16,287 nt of DNA. Source: HGM11525 sp045649145 (GTDB taxonomy: Bacteria; Bacillota; Clostridia; UBA1381). A program made the translations under genes and the position numbers. Within the stretch, counting starts at the first letter, position 1. Each line of letters starts with the position of its first letter. This document shows, in pieces, positions 1-6,886 of this stretch. Location of the stretch: NCBI GenBank assembly GCA_045649145.1, contig JAZRPK010000010.1:1-16287 (forward strand), given 5' to 3'. A model generated the notes under the pieces. The model ran no database searches. It worked only from the letters and a program-made list of their open reading frames with translations, and had not been told where the DNA came from.

Positions 1-989
1 CACTTCCTATGGGTGGTGGCAAGGGCGGTTCTGACTTTGACCCGCAGGGTAAGTCAGATAATGAGGTAATGCGTTTTTGCCAGAGCTTTATGACAGAGCT
101 TTACCGTCATATCGGTCCTGAGCTTCATGTCCCTGCAGGTGACATCGGCGTTGGTGCACGTGAGGTTGGATATCTCTTTGGCCAGTATAAGAGACTCAGG
201 AACGAGTTTACAGGCGTATTGACCGGTAAGGGCATCAGCTTCGGCGGTTCACTTATCCGTCCCGAGGCTACAGGCTATGGCGCAGTTTACTACACAGTCG
301 AAATGCTTAAGCATTTTGGTGATGACATTAAGGGTAAGACCTTTGCAATCTCAGGCTTTGGTAACGTTGCCTGGGGTACTGTTAAGAAGGTAACAGAGCT
401 TGGCGGTAAGGTAGTTACAATTTCGGGTCCTGACGGCTACATATACGATGCTGACGGTATCACAACAGATGAGAAAATTAACTTCCTGCTCGAAATGCGT
501 GCATCCTGCCGTAACAGAGTTCAGGATTATGCAGATAAGTTCGGTGTTCCGTTCTATGCGGGCGAAAAACCATGGGGTGTTAAGGCTGACATCATTATGC
601 CTTGTGCTACACAAAACGAGGTAGGTATGGCAGAGGCTGAAAAGATTGTTGCAAACGGCGTTAAGTACTATGTTGAGGTTTCTAATATGCCTACAACAAA
701 CGAGGCTGTTGCATATCTTAAGTCAAAGAACGTAATAGTAGCTCCATCAAAGGCTGTTAATGCGGGCGGTGTTGCTGTTTCGGGTCTTGAGATGTCACAA
801 AACTCAATGCGTTACAGCTGGACAGAGGAAGAGGTTGACGAAAAGCTTAAGGGCATTATGAAGAATATCTTTAATAACTCTGTAAAGGCTGCTAATGAGT
901 ACGGGCTTGGCGACGATTTGGTTGCAGGTGCAAATATTGCGGGCTTCTTAAAGGTTGCTGACGCTATGAAGGCTCAGGGCTGCGTATAA
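1..989 (+). CDS. gdhA: NADP-type glutamate dehydrogenase, 5' end missing
   Basis: This is the C-terminal part of a hexameric glutamate dehydrogenase, which interconverts 2-oxoglutarate plus ammonium and glutamate in the cytoplasm. The reading frame is already open at the left edge (Leu-Pro before the first Met), so the Met at base 9 is internal and roughly 120 N-terminal residues lie outside. The glycine-rich active-site segment PMGGGKGGSDFDP carries the substrate lysine. PAGDIGVGAREVG carries the conserved catalytic aspartate. GFGNVAWG is the dinucleotide-binding glycine motif of the Rossmann domain. The C-terminal segment NAGGVAVSGLEMSQNSMRY is typical of the bacterial 450-residue subfamily. 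NADP preference is inferred from the subfamily and not read from a specific residue. The gene ends in TAA and is followed directly by a strong terminator, so it is the last gene of its transcript. Confidence 0.96.
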   Translation, partial: LPMGGGKGGSDFDPQGKSDNEVMRFCQSFMTELYRHIGPELHVPAGDIGVGAREVGYLFGQYKRLRNEFTGVLTGKGISFGGSLIRPEATGYGAVYYTVEMLKHFGDDIKGKTFAISGFGNVAWGTVKKVTELGGKVVTISGPDGYIYDADGITTDEKINFLLEMRASCRNRVQDYADKFGVPFYAGEKPWGVKADIIMPCATQNEVGMAEAEKIVANGVKYYVEVSNMPTTNEAVAYLKSKNVIVAPSKAVNAGGVAVSGLEMSQNSMRYSWTEEEVDEKLKGIMKNIFNNSVKAANEYGLGDDLVAGANIAGFLKVADAMKAQGCV

Positions 990-1005
990 TTCAATAAGAT
1001 TATCC

Positions 1006-1043
1006 AAAGGCTGTTGCATTTGATGTGCAACAGCCTTTTTTTT
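1006..1043 (+). terminator. Intrinsic terminator of gdhA
   Basis: A perfect 13-bp stem (AAAGGCTGTTGCA at 1006-1018 with its complement at 1026-1038) has a 7-nt loop and runs into an unbroken T tract from 1036 to 1043. It lies 17 bases after the gdhA stop codon. Confidence 0.95.
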
Positions 1044-1063
1044 GTAAAATTTAATCGATATAC

Positions 1064-1092
1064 TTGAAAATAGTAAAATTTGGTGTTATAAT
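1064..1092 (+). promoter_or_regulatory. Sigma-A promoter of the SNF2 helicase gene
   Basis: A -35 box TTGAAA (1064-1069) and a perfect -10 box TATAAT (1087-1092) are separated by 17 bp. They lie between the gdhA terminator and the helicase gene, about 30 bp before its start codon. Confidence 0.85.
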
Positions 1093-1123
1093 AATAAGAT
1101 ACTAATTAAAGGGAGGCGATGGC

Positions 1124-4100
1124 GTGAAAATAACAGAAGAAGAGATAAAAAGAATAAGCTCCGCTGCGATTTACCGCCGTGGCCTTGAATATTATAAAGA
1201 GGGAAGGGTACATCTTTACGTTCGGGATAAAAACGAGATAGTATCTGTTATCGATGGCGAAGAGGTGTATAATGTAAGCATACACTTAGACGATGATGGT
1301 CGGGTAACGGACAGCCTTTGTACCTGCCCTTATTATACCACTATGGACTGTGCCTGCAAGCATATAGTAGCAACCTTAAAGGTCAGACAAAAGGAGCTTG
1401 ATGATGGTGCAGTATTCTCCGATGAGAATGACCGCCTTGCAAAAGAGCTTTGTGCGGAGTATGAGAGAGAAACCCACGAGAAGAAGCGTCTTAATGTAGC
1501 ATTTACAATGCGTATAAATGAAACGCCAAGGGGTGTAAAATACAGTGTTGCCCTTGCTGTCGGTGAGGGAATACCAGAGCCGATAACGGGAGTAGAACGG
1601 TTTTTGTCTGCATATCTGGGCGAGGGTGAGTATAAGCTTTCAAAATTCAAAAAGTTTATACCCTCGGAATACATCTTTTCGGATAATGACAGAAAAATAC
1701 TTGAAATACTTGCTGAAAGCTGTCAGAACAAGGTGTCCGAGCTGATGTATGTTAAGAAAATTTCTGCTACCGAAATTGGTGCAATGACGGCAAAAAGACT
1801 TATGCCCTACCTTATAAATGCAAGATGCACGTTTGTGATAAATGATATTCGTCTTGATGATGTGCAGATACGTGACGAAAATCCTGATATACAAATAGAC
1901 GTTCGTGCTACTGACAGCAGAGTATCGGTATCGGTAACCGAGAGCGGCTTTGCTGTTGTGCCTGATGGCAGTTGGTTTTATTTTTCGGGTGATATCTACC
2001 ATACAGACGAAAAATGGCGTAATAGTTATATGCCAATCTACCGCACCCTAAACGGCGGAACGAGAACACAGCTTGAGTTTATCGGCGAGAACAGAATTGC
2101 ATTTGCAACGCACGCACTGCCTGCACTTAAAAATATAGGCGGAACTGTTTTTGAAGGTATAGACGATGTTGTGGTAAATGAAAAACCCGCCTTTGATGTC
2201 TATTTCGATTCACACGGCGGGGCGATAAGCGCAGTTATTATTGCAAATTACGGCAACATCAGTATACGTATGCCCGAGCCGCATACGGGAAATTCCAAAA
2301 AGATAGTCTTAAGAGATCCTGTATCTGAAAATGAGGTTCTAAGATACTTTGGTGCATTCCATCTTTCTGACGGAAGTTATCTTTTGGACGATAACGACGA
2401 GGTATATAAGTTTATTTTCGAGATGCTAACAGAGCTTGAAAAGCACGCCAATATAATTGAGAGTGACAGCTTTTCTGGACTAAGAGAGAAGATAGAGCCT
2501 GATATCAAAGCAAATGTCAGCTATCTAAAAGATGTGGATTTGCTTGAGGTAAGCTTTGAGAGTACAATGTCTGCAGCAGAAATTGAGGGAATTTTATCTG
2601 CTGTTAAACTAAGAAAAGGCTATTACAGAAACGAACAGGGAAGATTTATTAAGCTTGACGGCAATAATACCGTTGCAATGCTCTTAAATCAGTTGGCCTT
2701 TACAGCCGAGGATTTGGCAAACAGAAATAAGAGTGTGTCAAAGTATCATGCACTCTATTTAGACAGTGTTGCAAAAGGCGGTAAAATTGGAGCTGATGAC
2801 TGTTTTAATGAGCTTATTGAGAGCGTTAAGGCAATTAAAGCAGAAATTCCCGCCGAAATTAACAGTGTACTGCGTGGTTATCAAAGAGAGGCTGTGCATT
2901 GGATGACACAGCTTGACGAACTTGGCTTTGGCGGCATAATAGCTGATGATATGGGCCTTGGAAAAACGCTTGAGGTAATAGCGTTTGTTATGAGCCGAAA
3001 GCACGATATGCCCGCATTGGTGGTTGCACCAAGTGCGCTTTTATATAACTGGTACAACGAAATAAAGCGTTTTGCACCAAATGCGAAAGCGGTTATAATA
3101 GACGGAGCCAAGGAAGAACGAAAAGCGAAGATAGAGTCGCTCTCTCATGAGGATTTTGTAATCACATCATATCCTCTTTTAAGACGTGATTCGCAGTTAT
3201 ATCAGAACATAACCTTTTCCTTCTGCTTTATAGATGAGGCGCAATATATCAAAAACCCGAAAACAATGAACGCACGTGGCGTTAAGCTGATAAACGCAGG
3301 CAGCAGATTTGCTCTTACGGGCACACCTGTGGAAAACTCGCTTACAGAGCTTTGGTCTATATTTGACTTTATAATGCCCGGATATTTCGGCAAAAGGCGT
3401 GCATTTGTTGAAACGTATGAGCGACCGGTAACTCAAGGTTTTGAAAATGCGGCAGAGCTTTTAAGGAGCAGGATAAAGCCGTTTGTAATGCGCAGAATGA
3501 AAAAGGACGTTCTCGCTGAGTTGCCGGAGAAGATAGAGAATACAATCTTTGCAGAGCTTTCGCCGCAGCAGAAAAAGCTGTATGAGGCGTACCTTGCCGT
3601 TGCAAAGCGTGAGGTTGACCGTATTTTGTCCGAGGGCAAGTCGGATATGATGATTTTAAGCTTGCTCACAAGACTAAGACAGATTTGCTGTCATCCTGCA
3701 CTTTTTGACGATGCGTATGAGAACGAAAGCGGAAAGCTTGAACTGTTGTACGAGCTGGTATCGTCAGCGTTACTCGGAGGTCACAGAGTCCTTGTGTTCT
3801 CGCAGTTTACATCAATGCTTAAAATAATACGTGACGAATTTTCGTCACGTGGTATTACAACATTCTACCTCGACGGCTCAACGCCGCCTTATGAAAGGGC
3901 AGAGCTTTCTGACCGATTTAACAATGGTGAGGAGCAGGTGTTCTTAATAAGCCTTAAGGCAGGCGGAACGGGACTTAATCTTACAGGTGCAGATATGGTC
4001 ATACACTACGACCCGTGGTGGAATCCCGCTGTAACCGACCAGGCGTCAGACCGTGCATACAGAATAGGTCAGACGAGAGCGGTGCAGGTAATAAGGCTTG

Positions 4101-4243
4101 CAGCATCAGGCACGATTGAGGAGCAGATTTTGAAGCTGCAGGATAAAAAACGTGCATTGGCTGACGGTATTATTATAAAAAATTCTGCCACCTTGTCAAA
4201 TCTTACGAACGAAGAAATACTGTCCCTTTTTGAACAGAGTTAA
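1124..4243 (+). CDS. SNF2-family helicase/ATPase with N-terminal SWIM zinc finger
   Basis: A 1039-residue DEAD/DEAH-type ATPase of the bacterial SNF2 (RapA/HepA-like) group, expected to translocate on DNA or remodel protein-DNA complexes; the exact role is unknown. The N-terminus holds a SWIM motif CxC...CxH (C66, C68, C78, H80). A long middle part, about residues 100-600, matches the place of the SNF2-associated domain of Firmicutes proteins. The helicase core has Walker A DDMGLGKT (608-615), DEAQ box 704-707, and the C-terminal helicase lobe with FSQFTSML, GGTGLNLTGAD and the DRAYRIGQ motif VI. The start is GTG at 1124, seven bases after GGGAGG (1111-1116). An ATG at 1119 gives only ATG-GCG-TGA in another frame and sits too close to the ribosome binding site. 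It has its own promoter and terminator, so it is monocistronic. Length is normal for the family. No restriction or phage genes adjoin it. Confidence 0.95.
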   Translation: MKITEEEIKRISSAAIYRRGLEYYKEGRVHLYVRDKNEIVSVIDGEEVYNVSIHLDDDGRVTDSLCTCPYYTTMDCACKHIVATLKVRQKELDDGAVFSDENDRLAKELCAEYERETHEKKRLNVAFTMRINETPRGVKYSVALAVGEGIPEPITGVERFLSAYLGEGEYKLSKFKKFIPSEYIFSDNDRKILEILAESCQNKVSELMYVKKISATEIGAMTAKRLMPYLINARCTFVINDIRLDDVQIRDENPDIQIDVRATDSRVSVSVTESGFAVVPDGSWFYFSGDIYHTDEKWRNSYMPIYRTLNGGTRTQLEFIGENRIAFATHALPALKNIGGTVFEGIDDVVVNEKPAFDVYFDSHGGAISAVIIANYGNISIRMPEPHTGNSKKIVLRDPVSENEVLRYFGAFHLSDGSYLLDDNDEVYKFIFEMLTELEKHANIIESDSFSGLREKIEPDIKANVSYLKDVDLLEVSFESTMSAAEIEGILSAVKLRKGYYRNEQGRFIKLDGNNTVAMLLNQLAFTAEDLANRNKSVSKYHALYLDSVAKGGKIGADDCFNELIESVKAIKAEIPAEINSVLRGYQREAVHWMTQLDELGFGGIIADDMGLGKTLEVIAFVMSRKHDMPALVVAPSALLYNWYNEIKRFAPNAKAVIIDGAKEERKAKIESLSHEDFVITSYPLLRRDSQLYQNITFSFCFIDEAQYIKNPKTMNARGVKLINAGSRFALTGTPVENSLTELWSIFDFIMPGYFGKRRAFVETYERPVTQGFENAAELLRSRIKPFVMRRMKKDVLAELPEKIENTIFAELSPQQKKLYEAYLAVAKREVDRILSEGKSDMMILSLLTRLRQICCHPALFDDAYENESGKLELLYELVSSALLGGHRVLVFSQFTSMLKIIRDEFSSRGITTFYLDGSTPPYERAELSDRFNNGEEQVFLISLKAGGTGLNLTGADMVIHYDPWWNPAVTDQASDRAYRIGQTRAVQVIRLAASGTIEEQILKLQDKKRALADGIIIKNSATLSNLTNEEILSLFEQS

Positions 4244-4274
4244 AAAGACATATCTTCAAAAGATATGTCTTTTT
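4242..4274. terminator. Bidirectional terminator between convergent genes
   Basis: A perfect 15-bp stem (4242-4256 with 4260-4274, 3-nt loop) has AAAAAGAC on one side and GTCTTTTT on the other. U tracts therefore form in transcripts of both strands. It overlaps the last bases of the helicase stop codon and lies just beyond the stop of the minus-strand phosphoesterase gene, so it can serve both. Confidence 0.9.
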
Positions 4275-4279
4275 ACTTT

Positions 4280-4744
4280 TCATATATCAAGTACAGCAGC
4301 TTTTAGCCTGCCGTCTTCAATCTCAATAACACCATAGGTATTGCCGTATCTTACAGAGCCTGGGTTAAGGAGTATCAAATTTCCGAGGTTGTTGCAAATT
4401 GGCTTATGCGTATGCCCGAAAACTGCTATATCGGCACCGCATTTTTGAGCACGTGCTATTAATGAAGTATATGCAGCTTCATATTTAACGTTGTGCATAT
4501 GCCCGTGAGTTAAATATATACGCTTGCCCTCCACATCGAGTTCAAGCTCGTGGGCAATGCGTGATATTTCGCAATTACCGCATACATATCTTACAGGAAT
4601 GTCGGGAAAAATGTATGACAGGTCTTCTGCATCTTGGGAAACGTCGCCTGCGTGCAAAATCATATCAACTTTGGCTATTTTGTTAACTGTATTTATACAC
4701 GGGTCTGTCATACCGTGAGTGTCGGAAAAAACAAGTATTCGCAT
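4280..4744 (-). CDS. YfcE/MJ0936-type metallophosphoesterase
   Basis: A 154-residue calcineurin-like phosphoesterase of the small single-domain YfcE/MJ0936 group, whose members hydrolyse phosphodiesters with two divalent metals; the natural substrate is often unknown. The metal ligands appear in order: D8 and H10 (FSDTHG), D34 (HAGDV), N57 (CGNCE), H80 (LTHGH), and H111/H113 (FGHTH). Length is normal. The frame is open 21 codons further upstream, but the chosen ATG at 4744 follows GGGGG with normal spacing and begins directly with the beta strand MRILVFSDTHG, as in family members. Upstream on the same strand is an extended -10-like promoter. It is monocistronic and converges on the helicase gene; no functional link is evident. 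Confidence 0.92.
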   Translation of the reverse strand: MRILVFSDTHGMTDPCINTVNKIAKVDMILHAGDVSQDAEDLSYIFPDIPVRYVCGNCEISRIAHELELDVEGKRIYLTHGHMHNVKYEAAYTSLIARAQKCGADIAVFGHTHKPICNNLGNLILLNPGSVRYGNTYGVIEIEDGRLKAAVLDI

Positions 4745-4775
4745 AAATTTACCCCCAAAGCAAACATATAGTCTT

Positions 4776-4786
4776 ATTATATACCA
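4776..4786 (-). promoter_or_regulatory. Probable promoter (-10 region) of the phosphoesterase gene
   Basis: On the minus strand the sequence reads TGGTATATAAT, which contains TATAAT at 4781-4776 and an extended -10 TG element. No convincing -35 box is seen at 16-18 bp. The position, about 25 bp before the ribosome binding site, fits. Confidence 0.5.
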
Positions 4787-4882
4787 AATCAAATGAAAAA
4801 GCCACATAAAATTGCAATTTCGTTATCCTTTTACAGTAGATAATGTCGCCTAAAGGAGTTTTTGGTCGCATTTATATCAAAA

Positions 4883-4889
4883 ACCGACA
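4883..4889 (-). promoter_or_regulatory. Possible Spo0A box upstream of spoIIE
   Basis: The minus strand reads TGTCGGT, matching five of the seven bases of the 0A box TGTCGAA as I recall it. It lies seven bases upstream of the -35 element of the spoIIE promoter, a usual place for an activator. A second five-of-seven match, TGTCGCC, is at 4844-4850 on the plus strand. Each match alone is weak; the position and the unusual promoter spacing support it. Confidence 0.35.
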
Positions 4890-4896
4890 ACGATAT

Positions 4897-4929
4897 ATGA
4901 CAGCATATTCAAACTAATGATGGTATAAT
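4897..4929 (+). promoter_or_regulatory. spoIIE promoter with 21-bp spacer (Spo0A-dependent type)
   Basis: A perfect TATAAT (4924-4929), preceded by TGG as an extended -10, has no good -35 box at 17 bp. It does have ATGACA (five of six matches to TTGACA) at 4897-4902, leaving a 21-bp spacer. In Bacillus subtilis the spoIIE and spoIIG promoters have the same unusual 21-22 bp spacing and need Spo0A to be used by sigma-A. The match in geometry suggests the same control here. Confidence 0.6.
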
Positions 4930-4966
4930 TGTCCTTACCTACCAAAAAACAAAGGAGGACAGTAAA

Positions 4967-6679
4967 ATGAGAATTACTGCTATGGCAGGGAGGAGAGCAC
5001 GGATAATGACAGCTCATAATGCTCAGGAGTCGTTTGTTCTGTTATTGCCTGTTGTGCTGGCGGCACGCTCGGGTGTATCAGGAATTTATCCGTTCGGACT
5101 AAGTGCCTTTGCCGCGCTTGCACCGTCGGTGTTAGGAGGGATTGGATTATCCATTGGTGCTGCAACATTAGGAATTGCCGGAATAAAATATATAATATGT
5201 GCTGCATTTTATCTTGCAATAGGATATGTTAAAAAGTTAGACAGAATTGCAGCCGGTCTTATATTGGGTGCACTTGCGGCAGTTTGCTCGCTTGGCGAGA
5301 TGCTGTTTTTTGACCCAAGTATTATCGGAACAGTTAAGTCAACGGCAGAGGGGATTTCAACGGGACTGTTATATTACATATTTGCATCGCTTAAAACAGG
5401 TCAGAAGATGTTATCCTATAAAGATAACAAGGAGCAGCTTGCGGCAAAGCTATTGCTTGTAGGTGCGTTTGTAAACGGATTTTCGGGTATTTCTTTGCCG
5501 CCTGGGATTATGCTTAATCTTTTTTTCGGCGTTCTGGCGGCAATGTTTGTTTCGGGGAGTATGGGACTTTGTGAGTCGGTAACTGTGTCGTTGCTGCTCG
5601 GATTTATGAGCGGAATAGATACCGATGGGATTTTGACAATTGTGTGTATGTTTGCGATATCAGCATTCTTTACCGGAATGCTTGCAGAGCTTGGCAGATG
5701 GTCGGCTGTGCTTGGATTTTTAACGGGGAGTGCGCTGATTTTTATTGTCGGCGGTAATATCTATCAAGTAAACAGATATATAAGTCCTGTCATTGCTGCG
5801 TGTGTAGTTTATTCGGTTTTGCCGGAATTTGCGCTTACATGGGTGCAGGATAAAATAAGACAGAATACATCGGTATATACATCCTGTGACGAGCATAACA
5901 GACTCAGCAGAAAGTTAAAGCTGGTAACAAAGCAGCATAATGATATATGTACGAGCCTTAAGCGAATAAATGACGAGCTTTCTTTGGAGGAGAAGACAAA
6001 CGAGAAAGAACCGCTCTATTCTGTCACAACTGCGCTTGCACAAAGGGCGAGCGGAGGAGGTACGGTTTCAGGTGATTGCTTTTTGGAATTTGACTCGGAT
6101 AAGGGCAGACACTATGTAATACTTTGTGATGGGATGGGGTCGGGCAGAAAGGCATATAAGGAAAGCAAAATGACAACCGAGCTTTTGAGGGAATTTCTGC
6201 AGACAGGATTTTTGAAAGATAAGGCGGTAAGTATGCTTAATTCCGCTCTTGCGATTAAGGGCGATGACGAGAGTTTTTCTACTGTTGATTTGTTCGAATT
6301 TGATGCCTATACGGGTGAGGCTGATTTTCTTAAAATCGGCAGTGCAGAAAGCTTTATTAAGCACAAAAATGAGGTTGAAACACTTACCTCGTCAAGTCTG
6401 CCTGTCGGAATACTCGACGAGGTGCGTGCAGGTACCATAAGTCGAAAGCTGACAGTTGGCGATGTGGTGGTAATGGTTTCGGACGGGGTAGGAGAAGCAG
6501 GCTACGGCGTTTTGAAGGGCGAGTGGATAAAGCGGATGATAAAAACCTCGGGTGGTGATATGAAAACTCTCGCCGAAGAAATACTCGCCGAGGCAATAAG
6601 ACGAAATTTTCCCGAAAAGGATGATGATATGACTGTTGCTGCTATGCGTATTGAGCGTGCAAGAAAAATTGAAGAATAA
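4967..6679 (+). CDS. spoIIE: Stage II sporulation protein E family serine phosphatase (short form)
   Basis: A polytopic membrane protein with a C-terminal PP2C-type phosphatase. In sporulating Firmicutes SpoIIE acts at the asymmetric septum and dephosphorylates SpoIIAA to free sigma-F. Residues about 22-293 form around nine or ten hydrophobic segments. Residues 300-345 look helical and charged. The phosphatase domain at about 350-570 has all metal-binding aspartates: D370 (VSGDCF), D388 (CDGMGSG), D506 (SDGVGE) and D554 (DDDMT). The protein is 570 residues, against 827 in B. subtilis; the membrane part and the phosphatase are complete, and the large central FtsZ-binding/oligomerisation region is what is missing. 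The start ATG follows AAAGGAGG with ideal spacing. The gene is monocistronic with its own promoter and terminator. Family assignment is firm; an exact sporulation role is inferred. Confidence 0.93.
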   Translation: MRITAMAGRRARIMTAHNAQESFVLLLPVVLAARSGVSGIYPFGLSAFAALAPSVLGGIGLSIGAATLGIAGIKYIICAAFYLAIGYVKKLDRIAAGLILGALAAVCSLGEMLFFDPSIIGTVKSTAEGISTGLLYYIFASLKTGQKMLSYKDNKEQLAAKLLLVGAFVNGFSGISLPPGIMLNLFFGVLAAMFVSGSMGLCESVTVSLLLGFMSGIDTDGILTIVCMFAISAFFTGMLAELGRWSAVLGFLTGSALIFIVGGNIYQVNRYISPVIAACVVYSVLPEFALTWVQDKIRQNTSVYTSCDEHNRLSRKLKLVTKQHNDICTSLKRINDELSLEEKTNEKEPLYSVTTALAQRASGGGTVSGDCFLEFDSDKGRHYVILCDGMGSGRKAYKESKMTTELLREFLQTGFLKDKAVSMLNSALAIKGDDESFSTVDLFEFDAYTGEADFLKIGSAESFIKHKNEVETLTSSSLPVGILDEVRAGTISRKLTVGDVVVMVSDGVGEAGYGVLKGEWIKRMIKTSGGDMKTLAEEILAEAIRRNFPEKDDDMTVAAMRIERARKIEE

Positions 6680-6689
6680 TAATCAAAAT

Positions 6690-6726
6690 GGCAGAAACGC
6701 TAAACCCTCGTTTCTGCCTTTGTTTT
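6690..6726 (+). terminator. Intrinsic terminator of spoIIE
   Basis: A perfect 10-bp stem GGCAGAAACG/CGTTTCTGCC (6690-6699 with 6709-6718) has a 9-nt loop and is followed by TTTGTTTT. It starts 11 bases after the spoIIE stop. Confidence 0.88.
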
Positions 6727-6736
6727 CGGCAAGTTT

Positions 6737-6779
6737 ATTGGTACTAAAATTAGCACCAATAATTAGTACCTGATAATAT
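6737..6779. promoter_or_regulatory. FapR-like operator repeats upstream of acyl-CoA synthetase
   Basis: Bases 6737-6760 form a near-perfect palindrome (ATTGGTACTAA, 2 bp, TTAGCACCAAT; 10 of 11 positions pair). A further TTAGTACC at 6763-6770 is followed by TGATAATA. TTAGTACC and its complement GGTACTAA are the half-sites of the FapR operator of Firmicutes as I recall it, and TTAGTACCTGATAATA resembles the full site. FapR is the malonyl-CoA-sensing regulator of lipid synthesis genes, and the downstream gene is an acyl-CoA synthetase. The sites lie 17-59 bp upstream of the -35 box rather than on the promoter, which is unusual for a repressor. Confidence 0.5.
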
Positions 6780-6795
6780 ATTTATACTCTTTTTG

Positions 6796-6824
6796 TTTAC
6801 AAAAGATAAAATATATGATATAAT
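6796..6824 (+). promoter_or_regulatory. Main promoter of the acyl-CoA synthetase gene
   Basis: TTTACA (6796-6801) and a perfect TATAAT (6819-6824) are 17 bp apart. The predicted start is near 6831, which gives a leader of about 56 bases before the ATG at 6887. Confidence 0.8.
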
Positions 6825-6834
6825 TACCAATGTA

Positions 6835-6864
6835 TTGATATTGAGTTTAAGATATATTTATACT
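6835..6864 (+). promoter_or_regulatory. Possible second promoter of the acyl-CoA synthetase gene
   Basis: TTGATA (6835-6840) and TATACT (6859-6864), each five of six matches, are 18 bp apart. A transcript would start only about 15 bases before the coding start, right at the ribosome binding site, so it is less likely to be the main promoter. Confidence 0.3.
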
Positions 6865-6886
6865 AATTTTGCAGGAGGTCATAGAA

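Noticed and set aside
1119..1127. ATG start at 1119 for the helicase gene
   Set aside because: It gives ATG-GCG-TGA, two codons only, and lies two bases from the ribosome binding site. The GTG at 1124 fits in both frame and spacing.
1640..2002. 120-codon open frame on the minus strand inside the helicase gene
   Set aside because: It is antisense to a clear protein. The composition is Cys/His/Tyr-rich and unlike a real protein, and no start signal is seen.
4745..4807. Longer N-terminus of the phosphoesterase
   Set aside because: The extra 21 residues are hydrophobic read-through of the promoter region. The family starts at the beta strand before D8, and the good ribosome binding site is just before the ATG at 4744.
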